From Beijerinckiaceae bacterium (GTDB lineage Bacteria > Pseudomonadota > Alphaproteobacteria > Rhizobiales > Beijerinckiaceae), in NCBI GenBank assembly GCA_027531565.1, contig JAPZSB010000002.1, positions 372,001-436,000 on the forward strand: 64,000 nucleotides of DNA, written 5' to 3'. Within the stretch, counting starts at the first letter, position 1. Each line of letters starts with the position of its first letter. The notes beneath the pieces are model-generated. The model did no database searches. It was not told the origin of the DNA and worked only from the letters and a program-made list of their open reading frames with translations. Shown here piece after piece: positions 9,911 to 17,326 of this stretch. The translations under genes were made by a program, and so were the position numbers.

Positions 9911-10636
9911 TCAGACGTCGTAGCTGTCGCCGCCGTCATCGAAGCCGAAATCGCCGCCATTGTCATAATTGGCGTCGTCATAGCCGGGCTCCTGCGGGGC
10001 CGATTCCGAGCCCTGCTGCGCGGACTGGCTGTTCGGCTGGTTCTGGCCACCGAGCAGGTTCTGGGACGGATTGCTCGCGGCGTGGGCGCCGCCGCCGCCG
10101 AAGGCGCTCGACAGGATATTGCCGAGCATCATGCCGCCGGCGACACCGGCTGCCGCCGCCGCCGCCGTGCCGAGGAAGCCCATGCCCTGGCGCTGCGGCT
10201 GGGCACCGGCCTGCTGGCCCCAGGGGCCGGCTGCCGGAGCGGGCTGGTTCTGCTGGCCACCCCACGGGCCGGGGGCGGCCGCCATCTCGCGGTTCCGCTG
10301 GCCATAGGCCGGCTCGGCCCCGGCGGGCTGGCGCTGCGGCTGGGCCCCGCCACCGAACAGGCCGGACAGGAAACCGCCGGACTGGGCGGGCGCCGCAGCC
10401 GGAGCCTGCTGCTGGAGGCGCGCATTCTCGGCCTGAAGCTGCTCGATCTGCTGCTGCTGGTTGAGAAGGGCCTGCTCCTGCACATAGATGGACTGCGCCA
10501 TCGCGTAGGGCGCGTAAGGCTGCTGGCGGAGAAGGTCGGCGATGTAGCGTTCCACTTCGGGATCGCGCGGCTGGTTCGCGACATTGCGAAGGCGCTCGAA
10601 AATCCCGTCGATCACGGCACGCTCTTGCGGATTCAT
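9911..10636 (-). CDS. DUF2076 domain-containing protein
   Basis: 241 residues. The N-terminus (MNPQERAVIDGIFERLRNVA to about residue 75) is the DUF2076 core, with a Gln-rich coiled segment. Next is a low-complexity region rich in Gln, Pro, Gly and Ala, a Gly/Ala hydrophobic stretch (about 145-175, AAAAAAGVAGGMMLGNIL) and a very acidic Asp/Gly/Tyr tail ending DSYDV. DUF2076 proteins are widespread in proteobacteria and annotated as putative periplasmic sensor-like proteins, but function is unknown. The start at 10636 follows GGGAG and gives the conserved N-terminus. No clear signal peptide. Confidence 0.8.
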   Translation of the reverse strand: MNPQERAVIDGIFERLRNVANQPRDPEVERYIADLLRQQPYAPYAMAQSIYVQEQALLNQQQQIEQLQAENARLQQQAPAAAPAQSGGFLSGLFGGGAQPQRQPAGAEPAYGQRNREMAAAPGPWGGQQNQPAPAAGPWGQQAGAQPQRQGMGFLGTAAAAAAGVAGGMMLGNILSSAFGGGGAHAASNPSQNLLGGQNQPNSQSAQQGSESAPQEPGYDDANYDNGGDFGFDDGGDSYDV

Positions 10637-10774
10637 CAGAATGCTCCCTGGCTCGGTTGTCTCTCCCTGACAACGCGACCCAGTAGATAGAGACGCATTT
10701 TGACAAATTTCAGGGGGTGATCGGATTTTTTCGTGTCCGGGTGTGCCGGGCCATGCGTTGCCACACAATCCGGT

Positions 10775-11344
10775 TCAGCCGGCCAGCCGTGCGAGACGCC
10801 GGAAGGCCCGCGGCGAAACGCCGGCCAGTTCGCCGATCGGGTGCCAGCGCGCCGAGGCCACCTCGTCGAGCTGGGCGGCGAGTGTGGCCTGCGGGTCTGC
10901 CACGAACACGAATTGCAGGTCATGATGGACATGCGGCCGCTCGCCGCGTGCCGCCTTGCCCGGCACGTCATGGCTGTCGATCACGAAGGGCCTGTCGCCG
11001 CCGGCATGCCAGGGATGGAGCGCCAGGGTGGTCAGTCCGGTTTCCTCCTCCGCCTCGCGCCGGGCGGAATGCCAGAAAGCCTCGGCCGTCTCGTAATGGC
11101 CGCCAGGCTGCAGCCAGCGCTTCAGGGTGAGATGATCGATCAGCAGGGTCGAGCCGAGATCGGGCGAGACGATAATCGCGCTGGTGGTCAGGTGGCCGGG
11201 ATAGGTCTCGCGGCTCTCGAGCCGGTGGCGCTCGGCCATCTGCCAGCGCAGCAGGGAAAGATGCTCGCCGGTTTCCGCATCCCGTGCGAGATAGGTCTCG
11301 ACCACCGGCGCGAGGCGCGCGAGAAATCCGGGCTCTTCCTGCAT
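10775..11344 (-). CDS. Nudix hydrolase
   Basis: 189 residues from the chosen start. The Nudix box is intact: G-x5-E-x7-REAEEETGL, beginning PGGHYETAEAFWHSA. Nudix enzymes hydrolyse a nucleoside diphosphate linked to another group, with Mg2+ bound by the box glutamates. The substrate cannot be inferred and neighbours give no clue. The start is uncertain: ATG 11344 is preceded by GAGGGG, while in-frame Met codons at 11386 and 11446 lack ribosome sites, and the latter runs into the pilin terminator. Confidence 0.8.
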   Translation of the reverse strand: MQEEPGFLARLAPVVETYLARDAETGEHLSLLRWQMAERHRLESRETYPGHLTTSAIIVSPDLGSTLLIDHLTLKRWLQPGGHYETAEAFWHSARREAEEETGLTTLALHPWHAGGDRPFVIDSHDVPGKAARGERPHVHHDLQFVFVADPQATLAAQLDEVASARWHPIGELAGVSPRAFRRLARLAG

Positions 11345-11445
11345 GTCCGGCCCCTCTTCCGTCGGATCCGCGTCCGGCGAGGCCATGGCACGGCCGCCGT
11401 GGAAAGGAAAGCCGTTCCGGATGGCTGCGGGGGTGCATCCGGCCA

Positions 11446-11471
11446 CAAAAAAGCGGCCTCTGCGGGCCGCT
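11446..11471 (-). terminator. Terminator downstream of Flp pilin 1
   Basis: On the minus strand a 7-bp stem AGCGGCC/GGCCGCT (11452-11458 with 11465-11471) is followed by a run of T residues (A-run 11447-11452 on the plus strand). It ends the transcript of the pilin gene at 11513-11686. Confidence 0.75.
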
Positions 11472-11512
11472 CCTCCGTCGCCGATGATCGACGATGCCTG
11501 GCTGGGATCGCC

Positions 11513-11686
11513 TTACTTGGTCTTCGTCTTCAGCGTATTGCCGATATTGGTGAAAGCAGTCTTCAGATCACCGCCGAAGGCGCCGAGCGCGGTAATGATC
11601 GCTGCAGCCATCAGCGCGGCAATGAGGCTGTATTCGATGGCGGTGGCGCCGGATTCATCGGCAGCGAAACGCTTGAAAATCGACAT
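11513..11686 (-). CDS. Flp family type IVb pilin 1
   Basis: 57 residues: a short basic leader (MSIFKRFAADESG), then ATAIEYSLIAALMAAAIITA, the classic Flp sequence with cleavage after Gly13 and Glu at +5, and a short polar tail ending TLKTKTK. Flp pilins are cleaved by a TadV-type prepilin peptidase and assembled into thin adhesive pili by the Tad machine, which is not encoded in this window. It is the last of three tandem minus-strand paralogues at 11513, 11963 and 12386. A GGAG ribosome site lies 8 bases before the ATG. Confidence 0.93.
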   Translation of the reverse strand: MSIFKRFAADESGATAIEYSLIAALMAAAIITALGAFGGDLKTAFTNIGNTLKTKTK

Positions 11687-11912
11687 TCTTTTGCTCCAGT
11701 TTCTGTTTGACGTACCTTCTGTTCTCCAGAAGGTCTCTTCCGCTCCAAGGAAGATGCGATCTTTCTAACATTCAAATTGTCTGAAATTCTTAACGGGATC
11801 GTCGAATGGCCGGTTTCGGCGAGGCAAGAGCGGGCAGGGTTTCCGGAACCTGAATCGCAAAGGCGAGGCGGGCAAACCGGTGCCCTGGACCTGCCATTCG
11901 CTGCCAACGAAG

Positions 11913-11937
11913 AAGGCAGGGCTCGCGCCCTGCCTTT
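11913..11937 (-). terminator. Terminator downstream of Flp pilin 2
   Basis: Stem AAGGCAGGGC/GCCCTGCCTT with a CGCG-type loop, read on the minus strand after the pilin 2 stop codon. The hairpin and the sequence up to the gene are identical to those after pilin 3, offset by exactly 423 bp. Only a short T-run follows here (the plus strand reads GAAG), so it may be less efficient. Confidence 0.6.
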
Positions 11938-11962
11938 CGGAACCGGTTGGCACCGGAAGAAC

Positions 11963-12136
11963 TTACTTGGTGTTGTTCTTCAGCGTGTTGCCGATGTTGG
12001 TGAAGGCGGCCTTCAGGTCGGCGCCGAAAGTTCCGAGAGCGGTGATGATCGCGGCGGCCATCAGCGCGGCGATCAGGCTGTATTCAATGGCCGTGGCGCC
12101 GGAACGGTCGCGGAAAAAGCGGGCAATGAGCTGCAT
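11963..12136 (-). CDS. Flp family type IVb pilin 2
   Basis: 57 residues, nearly identical to pilin 3 after the cleavage site (GATAIEYSLIAALMAAAI, tail GNTLKNNTK), but with a different leader, MQLIARFFRDRSG. Processing Gly and Glu+5 are kept, so the product should be a functional prepilin. Unlike its neighbours no Shine-Dalgarno sequence is visible before the ATG at 12136 (the leader reads ACTGGATTTTTCATC), which suggests weaker translation. Gene and terminator are a duplicate of the pilin 3 unit. Confidence 0.9.
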   Translation of the reverse strand: MQLIARFFRDRSGATAIEYSLIAALMAAAIITALGTFGADLKAAFTNIGNTLKNNTK

Positions 12137-12332
12137 GATGAAAAATCCAGTTTCTTTAAAAATCGCTCCCGTTCGTGGAAGCGCCGGCATTCATCGGCGG
12201 CAAATCTGGCCAAATCCTTAACCCGGCCCGATTCCCGCCCGAAGGTTCCGCATCGGCATCGGGGCAGCGTTTTCGCATCGTAAACGGATCGGCGATCGCT
12301 GATATCTCACCGCGGAGCAGGGCCCGCAAACG

Positions 12333-12360
12333 AAAAAGGCAGGGCTCGCGCCCTGCCTTT
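12333..12360 (-). terminator. Terminator downstream of Flp pilin 3
   Basis: The same AAGGCAGGGC/GCCCTGCCTT hairpin as at 11913, here followed on the minus strand by five T residues (A-run 12333-12337 on the plus strand): a complete intrinsic terminator, so pilin 3 can be made as a single-gene transcript. Confidence 0.75.
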
Positions 12361-12385
12361 CGGAACCGGTTGGCACCGGAAGAAC

Positions 12386-12559
12386 TTACTTGGTGTTGTT
12401 CTTCAGCGTGTTGCCGATGTTGGTGAAGGCGGTCTTCAGGTCGCCGCCGAAAGTGCCGAGGGCGGTGATGATCGCGGCGGCCATCAGGGCGGCGATGAGG
12501 CTGTACTCGATCGCGGTGGCGCCGGACTCGTCCTTCACGAAACGGTTGAAAATCGACAT
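12386..12559 (-). CDS. Flp family type IVb pilin 3
   Basis: 57 residues: MSIFNRFVKDESG leader, conserved GATAIEYSLIAALMAAAI core and GNTLKNNTK tail. It is closest to the promoter and has the best ribosome site (AAGGAG, 6 bases before the ATG) and a full terminator, so it is probably the major pilin. Two near-copies follow downstream. The region upstream (12560-12870) is AT-rich and probably holds the promoter. Confidence 0.93.
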   Translation of the reverse strand: MSIFNRFVKDESGATAIEYSLIAALMAAAIITALGTFGGDLKTAFTNIGNTLKNNTK

Positions 12560-13090
12560 GGTAGGCTCCTTACTCTGTTGCTCCAGGTTTCTGATCGCCT
12601 GCTCTTTCCGAACCAGTGCGTCTGAACCGAAGCCGACACTAGCCGGCGATTCTTTCGCCTGAGTTAATTTAGAAAATGATTTCGCCATGTAATCATCTGC
12701 CGGTTCGATATAATTAAAAATGATAAAATCCAACCAATACTCAATAATGGAGGCCCAATAGGTTGGTTAATTTCAAATGAAAGAATTTGAATACTGAATG
12801 TTGTAATCGAGATAATCGAATTTCGCCAAGATAGACTTCCGAAAGTCCGGGCAGCCTGTAGGTTCTTATTCTCGTTTCAGTGCCACACTCTTCACGGGAG
12901 CCGATGGCTGGGGGCTCCGACCGGTGTTGAAATGCCGCGGAAATCCCGGATTCTTTTCCGTCAAATTTGATTCATCTCCGTGCGGTCCGCCGGGGCTTTT
13001 CCGGAATTTACCGAACATTCACCCTGTTGCGGCAGATTGGGCGCATCCGGAGAGGGTTTTGCGCCCTTCGGCCTTGCGGGAAAGACAGTG
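12560..13090. other. 531-bp intergenic region between the pilins and the CpaC-like gene
   Basis: No gene is supported here. The half nearest the pilins (12640-12840) is much more AT-rich than the rest and probably carries the pilin promoter; it contains a short inverted repeat CCAACC/GGTTGG (12730-12735 and 12761-12766) and a partial CtrA-like TTAA-N7-TGAA (12767-12781). The other half has two hairpins: GGAGCC/GGCTCC near 12898-12919, and GGGCGCA/TGCGCCC just before the plus-strand start at 13091. None is strong enough to name. Confidence 0.5.
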
Positions 13091-13606
13091 ATGTTCGGTT
13101 TGGTGCGTTCGACCCCTCAGCAGCTTCGGGCCCTTGCCTTTCTCGTGGCGGGCCTGATCCCCCTCTCGCCGGCCGGCCTTCCGGCGCGGGCCGAGCAGCC
13201 GGCGGTCGAGACGATCAGCCTGTTGATGGACCAGGCCAAACTCGTGAAGCTGCCCGGCGGCGCGGATACGATCGTCATCGGCAACCCGGCCATCGCGGAT
13301 GTCACCGTGCAGAAGAACGGCGTGCTGGTCCTGACCGGTCGTTCGGCCGGGCGCACCAACTTCATCGCGCTCAATGCCTCGGGCAACATCATTTCGGAAT
13401 CCATGGTCACCGTGACCGTGCCGAGCGCCGGGCGGGTGCTGGTCCAGCGTGGCCTCGAGCCGAGCAGCTATGATTGCGCGCCGCTCTGCCTGCCGACCGT
13501 GGCACTCGGCGACGAGGAAAAGCATTTCAACCGCTCGGTCGACCAGGCGCAGCGGCGCGATGGCATGGCCAACCAGTCGGCGACCGCGCCGGGCGCCAAG
13601 AAGTAG
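13091..13606 (+). CDS. Pilus assembly N-terminal domain protein (CpaC/RcpA-N-like, secretin domain absent)
   Basis: 171 residues. A signal peptide (about 1-35, ending PARAEQ) is followed by the pilus-assembly N-domain of CpaC-type secretins: ISLLMDQAKLVKLPGGADTI, VIGNPAIADVTVQKNGVLVL, TGRSAGRTNFIALNASG. A full CpaC has about 450-500 residues and continues into a secretin pore; this protein stops after the N-domain with a short charged tail, so it cannot form a pore. Likely periplasmic. It heads a plus-strand group with two TadE-type genes, divergent from the Flp pilins. The ribosome site (GGGAAAG) is modest. Confidence 0.8.
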   Translation: MFGLVRSTPQQLRALAFLVAGLIPLSPAGLPARAEQPAVETISLLMDQAKLVKLPGGADTIVIGNPAIADVTVQKNGVLVLTGRSAGRTNFIALNASGNIISESMVTVTVPSAGRVLVQRGLEPSSYDCAPLCLPTVALGDEEKHFNRSVDQAQRRDGMANQSATAPGAKK

Positions 13607-13706
13607 TCGCGCCGGTCGGCCGCGCGACGGGGTTCAGCAGCGCCAGACGGGACGTACGGTACGCGCGCGGGCACGCGAGGCGCCCGGCCCGGGGCCCCGG
13701 ACAGGG

Positions 13707-13721
13707 TTAACCGCCGGTTAG
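13707..13721. promoter_or_regulatory. CtrA-like palindromic site upstream of the TadE gene
   Basis: TTAA-CCGCCGG-TTAG matches seven of the eight fixed bases of the CtrA box and contains the exact palindrome TAACCG-C-CGGTTA. It lies 120 bp before the tadE-like gene at 13841. CtrA control of pilus genes is known in this class, but binding here is inferred. Confidence 0.35.
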
Positions 13722-13840
13722 CCCCGCGTGTCGGATTTGTGGAAAAAAGCGAAACAGAACAGCAAGCTCTCTTGTGTATACCCGAAACAGGAAGTCGGAG
13801 GCCCAGCGGCCCCGGCTGACCCAGTGTTCGGGAGTTGTCC

Positions 13841-14416
13841 ATGTCCGTTGCCAAGGCCGATCGCGCGAAACCCCGGGTTTCGCTGCTGGGCCGTCTCCTC
13901 CGGTGTTTCCGGCGTGACCGCCGCGGTGCGACCGCCGTCGAATTCGCGATGATCGCGCCGATGTTCTTCGGGTCGCTCTTCGCGATCATGGAGACGGGCA
14001 CGCTCTACCTGCGCGTCACCGCGCTGGAGACCGGCGTGGAGGATGCCAAGCGGGTGACCCTGACCGGGCAGGTGGCCGGTGCCGGCGGCGCGCCGCAGCA
14101 GCTCACGGCTTTCAAGACCGCCTTCTGCGAGCGGATCAGCTGGCTGATCAGCTGCGGCGAGGTGCAGTTCGATGTCCGGGCCTTTGACGTCTTCGGGAAT
14201 GCAGCCATGCCCAATCCGGTCACGAGCGGGGTGTTCGATCCCTCGAAGCTGAAATTCGATCCCGGCAAACCCTGCCAGATCGTGGTGATCCGCGCCTATT
14301 ACGAGGTGTCGTCGATCACGGCGCTGATCCGGAACGACGTTTCGCAGCTGTCGAACGGGAAGGTCCTGCTGGTCGGCTCGGCAGCCTTCAAGAACGAACC
14401 CTATGGCGCGTGCTGA
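13841..14416 (+). CDS. TadE-like minor pilin (pseudopilin)
   Basis: 191 residues. A basic leader (residues 1-29) precedes the prepilin-like motif RRGATAVEFAMIAPMFFGSL, with Glu at +5, and a single hydrophobic helix (about 31-55). The remainder is a periplasmic domain with paired cysteines. TadE/TadF proteins are minor pseudopilins needed for Flp pilus assembly. The start ATG follows GGGAG. The next gene starts 3 bp after the stop codon and encodes a second protein of the same type, so they probably act as a pair. Confidence 0.85.
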   Translation: MSVAKADRAKPRVSLLGRLLRCFRRDRRGATAVEFAMIAPMFFGSLFAIMETGTLYLRVTALETGVEDAKRVTLTGQVAGAGGAPQQLTAFKTAFCERISWLISCGEVQFDVRAFDVFGNAAMPNPVTSGVFDPSKLKFDPGKPCQIVVIRAYYEVSSITALIRNDVSQLSNGKVLLVGSAAFKNEPYGAC

Positions 14417-14419
14417 GGA

Positions 14420-15103
14420 ATGATGACGATGACCCCCTCCCTGCTTCGCCGCGGCCAGTGCCTCGCCCGCCTCTCGCGGATCCGTGCCCGCGCCCTCTGC
14501 CGCCGGTTCCGCCTGTCGCAGAGCGGCGTCGCGGCCGTCGAGTTTGCCCTGATGATCCCCGTCATGATGACGGTCTGGGTCGGGATGGTCGTTTCAACCG
14601 ACGCCCTCAACGCCGAGAAGAAGGTGACGCTGCTGGCGCGCACCCTCGCCGACATGACGACCCAGATGGTGGCTGTCAGCCAGGCCGACATGGACAGCAT
14701 TTTCAAGGCGACCGAAGCGGTGCTCTGGCCCCATCCCTCGACCGGGCTTGGCATGCGTGTCGTCGCGATCGATATCGACGGGGCCGGCAAGGCCTTTGTC
14801 GACTGGTCGGTCGTGCCGTCGGATTCGTCGATCAAGGGCTCCTTCGCCACCATCGCGCGCTGCACGGAGTTCAAGACGCTGCCGGCCGGCCTCAAGATCC
14901 CGCGGACCTTTGTCGTCTTCGCGGAGGTCGAGATGAACTATGCCGCCTCGGTCGCGACGCAGGTCGTCAACGAACTGTTCGGCGGCGCCTTTGCCGGCGG
15001 CAAGGTCAAGATGGGCGACAATCTCTACATGCGGCCGCGCCAGGCCAACAAGGTCCAGTTCAACCCGCCACCGACCGGGACCTGCCCGGGCTATACGCCC
15101 TGA
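14420..15103 (+). CDS. TadE-family minor pilin 2
   Basis: 227 residues from the first ATG. It has a basic leader (to about residue 33), then SGVAAVEFALMIPVMMTVWV, the TadE/TadG-type hydrophobic helix with Glu+5, and a periplasmic domain of about 170 residues. Three ATG codons lie close together (14420, 14423, 14429); GAGGA at 14415-14419 is best spaced for the third, so the true product may be three residues shorter. Probably cotranscribed with the TadE gene at 13841. Confidence 0.83.
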   Translation: MMTMTPSLLRRGQCLARLSRIRARALCRRFRLSQSGVAAVEFALMIPVMMTVWVGMVVSTDALNAEKKVTLLARTLADMTTQMVAVSQADMDSIFKATEAVLWPHPSTGLGMRVVAIDIDGAGKAFVDWSVVPSDSSIKGSFATIARCTEFKTLPAGLKIPRTFVVFAEVEMNYAASVATQVVNELFGGAFAGGKVKMGDNLYMRPRQANKVQFNPPPTGTCPGYTP

Positions 15104-15180
15104 TCCCGGCATGACTTGACGCGGCGGGTCCGGCCCGGCACACCGGGCCGTCCCCGTCCACCCGGCAGATCGGAGCCCCC

Positions 15181-16179
15181 ATGACCGCCAGCCCGCCGAT
15201 GCAGCTTGTGCTGCCCCCGGAGGACAGGGCGAAACGGCTCGATCGCTGCCTTGCCGACCACCTGCGCGACTTTTCCCGGGCCCGCCTGCAGACGCTGATT
15301 GCCGAGGGGCAGGTCCGGGTCGACGGCACCCTCGAGACCAATGCCGCGCGCAAGATGCGGGGCGGCGAGACGGTGACCGTGACCCTGCCGGAACCCGAGC
15401 CGGCAGGCCCGCAGCCCGAGATCCTGCCGCTGGAGATCCTGCACGAGGATGCCGACCTGATCGTCGTCAACAAGGCGGCGGGGATGGTGGTGCACCCGTC
15501 GAACGGCCACGAGCGCGGCACGCTGGTCCATGCCCTGCTCGCCCATTGCGGCGACAGCCTGTCCGGCATCAACGGCATTCTCCGCCCGGGCATCGTCCAC
15601 CGTCTCGACAAGGACACGTCCGGCATCCTCGTGGTGGCAAAGCATGACCGCGCGCATCGCCATCTGGCGGCGCAATTCGCCGATCACGGCCGGACGGGCG
15701 CGCTGGAACGCCGCTACCAGGCGCTGGTCTGGGGCCGGCTGCCGCGGCAGAGCGGAACGATCGAGGCGGGGATTGCCCGCTCGACCGCCAATCGCGAGCG
15801 GATGGTGGTCTCGAACAGCGAGCGGGCGCGCTTCGCCATCACGCATTATGCCGTAAGCGAGAGCTATCCGCCGGGCGAGGGGGCGTTGGCCAGCCTGATC
15901 CGCTGCACGCTCGAGACCGGGCGGACGCACCAGATCCGCGTCCACCTGGCCCATATCGGCCACCCGCTTCTGGGCGATTCCCTCTATGGCAGTGGCTTCC
16001 GGACCCGGATCGCCCGGCTGCCGGAAGAGGCGCAGGCAGCTTTGGCCGCGCTTGACCGACAGGCGCTTCACGCGGAATGGCTGGCCTTCGAGCATCCGCG
16101 CACGCGCGAGGTGATGACATTCGAGACCGCGCCACCGGCCGATTTCGAGCGCCTGCGGGCCGCCCTCGCCAAACTGTGA
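15181..16179 (+). CDS. rluD: RluA-family 23S rRNA pseudouridine synthase (RluD-like)
   Basis: 332 residues. An N-terminal S4 RNA-binding domain (about 15-75) is followed by the RluA catalytic domain with HRLDKDTSG (140-148); Asp143 is the catalytic aspartate. RluD isomerises three uridines in helix 69 of 23S rRNA, important for ribosome assembly. The S4 domain and the placement just before rpoH, common in alphaproteobacteria, favour RluD over RluA/RluC. It is 113 bp upstream of rpoH in the same direction. Confidence 0.88.
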   Translation: MTASPPMQLVLPPEDRAKRLDRCLADHLRDFSRARLQTLIAEGQVRVDGTLETNAARKMRGGETVTVTLPEPEPAGPQPEILPLEILHEDADLIVVNKAAGMVVHPSNGHERGTLVHALLAHCGDSLSGINGILRPGIVHRLDKDTSGILVVAKHDRAHRHLAAQFADHGRTGALERRYQALVWGRLPRQSGTIEAGIARSTANRERMVVSNSERARFAITHYAVSESYPPGEGALASLIRCTLETGRTHQIRVHLAHIGHPLLGDSLYGSGFRTRIARLPEEAQAALAALDRQALHAEWLAFEHPRTREVMTFETAPPADFERLRAALAKL

Positions 16180-16292
16180 TGATTGCCGCTTTTTCGCCAC
16201 GGATTCGATGTGGTATAAGCGTCAACAGCGTCGATGGGTGTTTCACCGCGACGGACGAGCCTGCCGCGTTCGGGGGCTCAAAGGAGGTAAGG

Positions 16293-17174
16293 ATGTCAAC
16301 TGCCACGATGCCCGTTTTCTCGGGTGAGGGGGGACTTTCCCGGTACCTGGTCGAGATTCGCCGGTTCCCGGTTCTCAGCGCCGACGAAGAGTTCATGCTC
16401 GCCAAGCGCTACCAGCAATATGAAGATCCGCAGGCGGCCCATCGCCTCGTCACGTCGCATCTGCGGCTGGTGGCGAAGATCGCCATGGGCTATCGCGGCT
16501 ACGGCCTGCCGGTCGGCGATGTCGTGTCCGAGGGCAATATCGGCCTGATGCAGGCCGTGAAGCGCTTCGATCCCGACAAGGGCTTCCGCCTCGCGACCTA
16601 CGCGATCTGGTGGATCAAGGCCTCGATCCAGGAATACATCCTGCGGTCCTGGAGCCTTGTGAAGATGGGCACCACCGCCAACCAGAAGAAGCTGTTCTTC
16701 AACCTGCGCAAGGCGAAGGGCAAGATCTCCGCGCTGGAGGAGGGCGATCTGCGCCCCGACCAGGTCAAGGCGATCGCGACCAAGCTCGGCGTCGAGGAGC
16801 AGGAGGTCATCGAGATGAACCGCCGTCTCGGCGGCGATTCCTCTCTCAATGTGATGATGCGCGACGATGGCACTGCCGAATGGCAGGACATGCTCGTCGA
16901 TGACACGGACAACCAGGAAGCGATCCTGACCCGGACCGAGGAAGCGGCGAACCGCCATGAGGCGCTCGGCAAGGCGCTGGAGATCCTCAACCCGCGCGAG
17001 CGGCGGATCTTCGAGGCACGGCGCCTGCTGGAAGACCCGCTGACGCTCGAAGAACTGTCCGAGGAATTCGGCGTCTCGCGCGAACGCGTCCGGCAGATCG
17101 AGGCGCGGGCCTTCGAGAAGGTTCAGGGGGCGGTCCGCCGCAACCTCGCCGAGATCGAGGCCCTCGCTGCCTGA
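16293..17174 (+). CDS. rpoH: RNA polymerase sigma factor RpoH (sigma-32)
   Basis: 293 residues. Region 2 (LVTSHLRLVAKIAMGYRGYG, then FDPDKGFRLATYAIWWIKAS) recognises the -10 box; the RpoH-box region around NQKKLFFNLRKAKGKI is typical for heat-shock sigma factors; region 4 (LTLEELSEEFGVSRERVRQI) binds the -35 box. RpoH directs transcription of chaperone and protease genes, probably including groESL and perhaps ftsH in this window. The ATG at 16293 follows a near-perfect AAGGAGG. A TATAAG that could be a -10 box lies near 16214-16219. A terminator follows at 17199. Confidence 0.97.
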   Translation: MSTATMPVFSGEGGLSRYLVEIRRFPVLSADEEFMLAKRYQQYEDPQAAHRLVTSHLRLVAKIAMGYRGYGLPVGDVVSEGNIGLMQAVKRFDPDKGFRLATYAIWWIKASIQEYILRSWSLVKMGTTANQKKLFFNLRKAKGKISALEEGDLRPDQVKAIATKLGVEEQEVIEMNRRLGGDSSLNVMMRDDGTAEWQDMLVDDTDNQEAILTRTEEAANRHEALGKALEILNPRERRIFEARRLLEDPLTLEELSEEFGVSRERVRQIEARAFEKVQGAVRRNLAEIEALAA

Positions 17175-17198
17175 TCCTGTGCAGCAGGACGATCCAAG

Positions 17199-17223
17199 AA
17201 GGGCGCCCCCGGGCGCCCTTTTT
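17199..17223 (+). terminator. Intrinsic terminator of rpoH
   Basis: A 9-10 bp GC stem (AAGGGCGCC with GGCGCCCTT) is followed by five T residues. It lies 24 bp after the rpoH stop codon. Its arms also carry a short T-run on the minus strand, so it could serve the convergent gene too. Confidence 0.85.
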
Positions 17224-17268
17224 CATGGGCGTTCTTTTCATGGGCGTTCTTTTTATGGGCGCCCTCAT
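17219..17268. repeat. Short tandem repeat after the rpoH terminator
   Basis: Three imperfect units of about 16 bp built on TTTTCATGGGCGTTC follow the terminator without a break; the third drifts into GGGCGCCCTC. It looks like slippage of the terminator's own tail. No coding role is seen. Confidence 0.6.
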
Positions 17269-17326
17269 TCATGCGTGCCCCGCCTGCTGCCGGACCGGAC
17301 AGCTGCGGATTGGCTCGACCCGGCGC

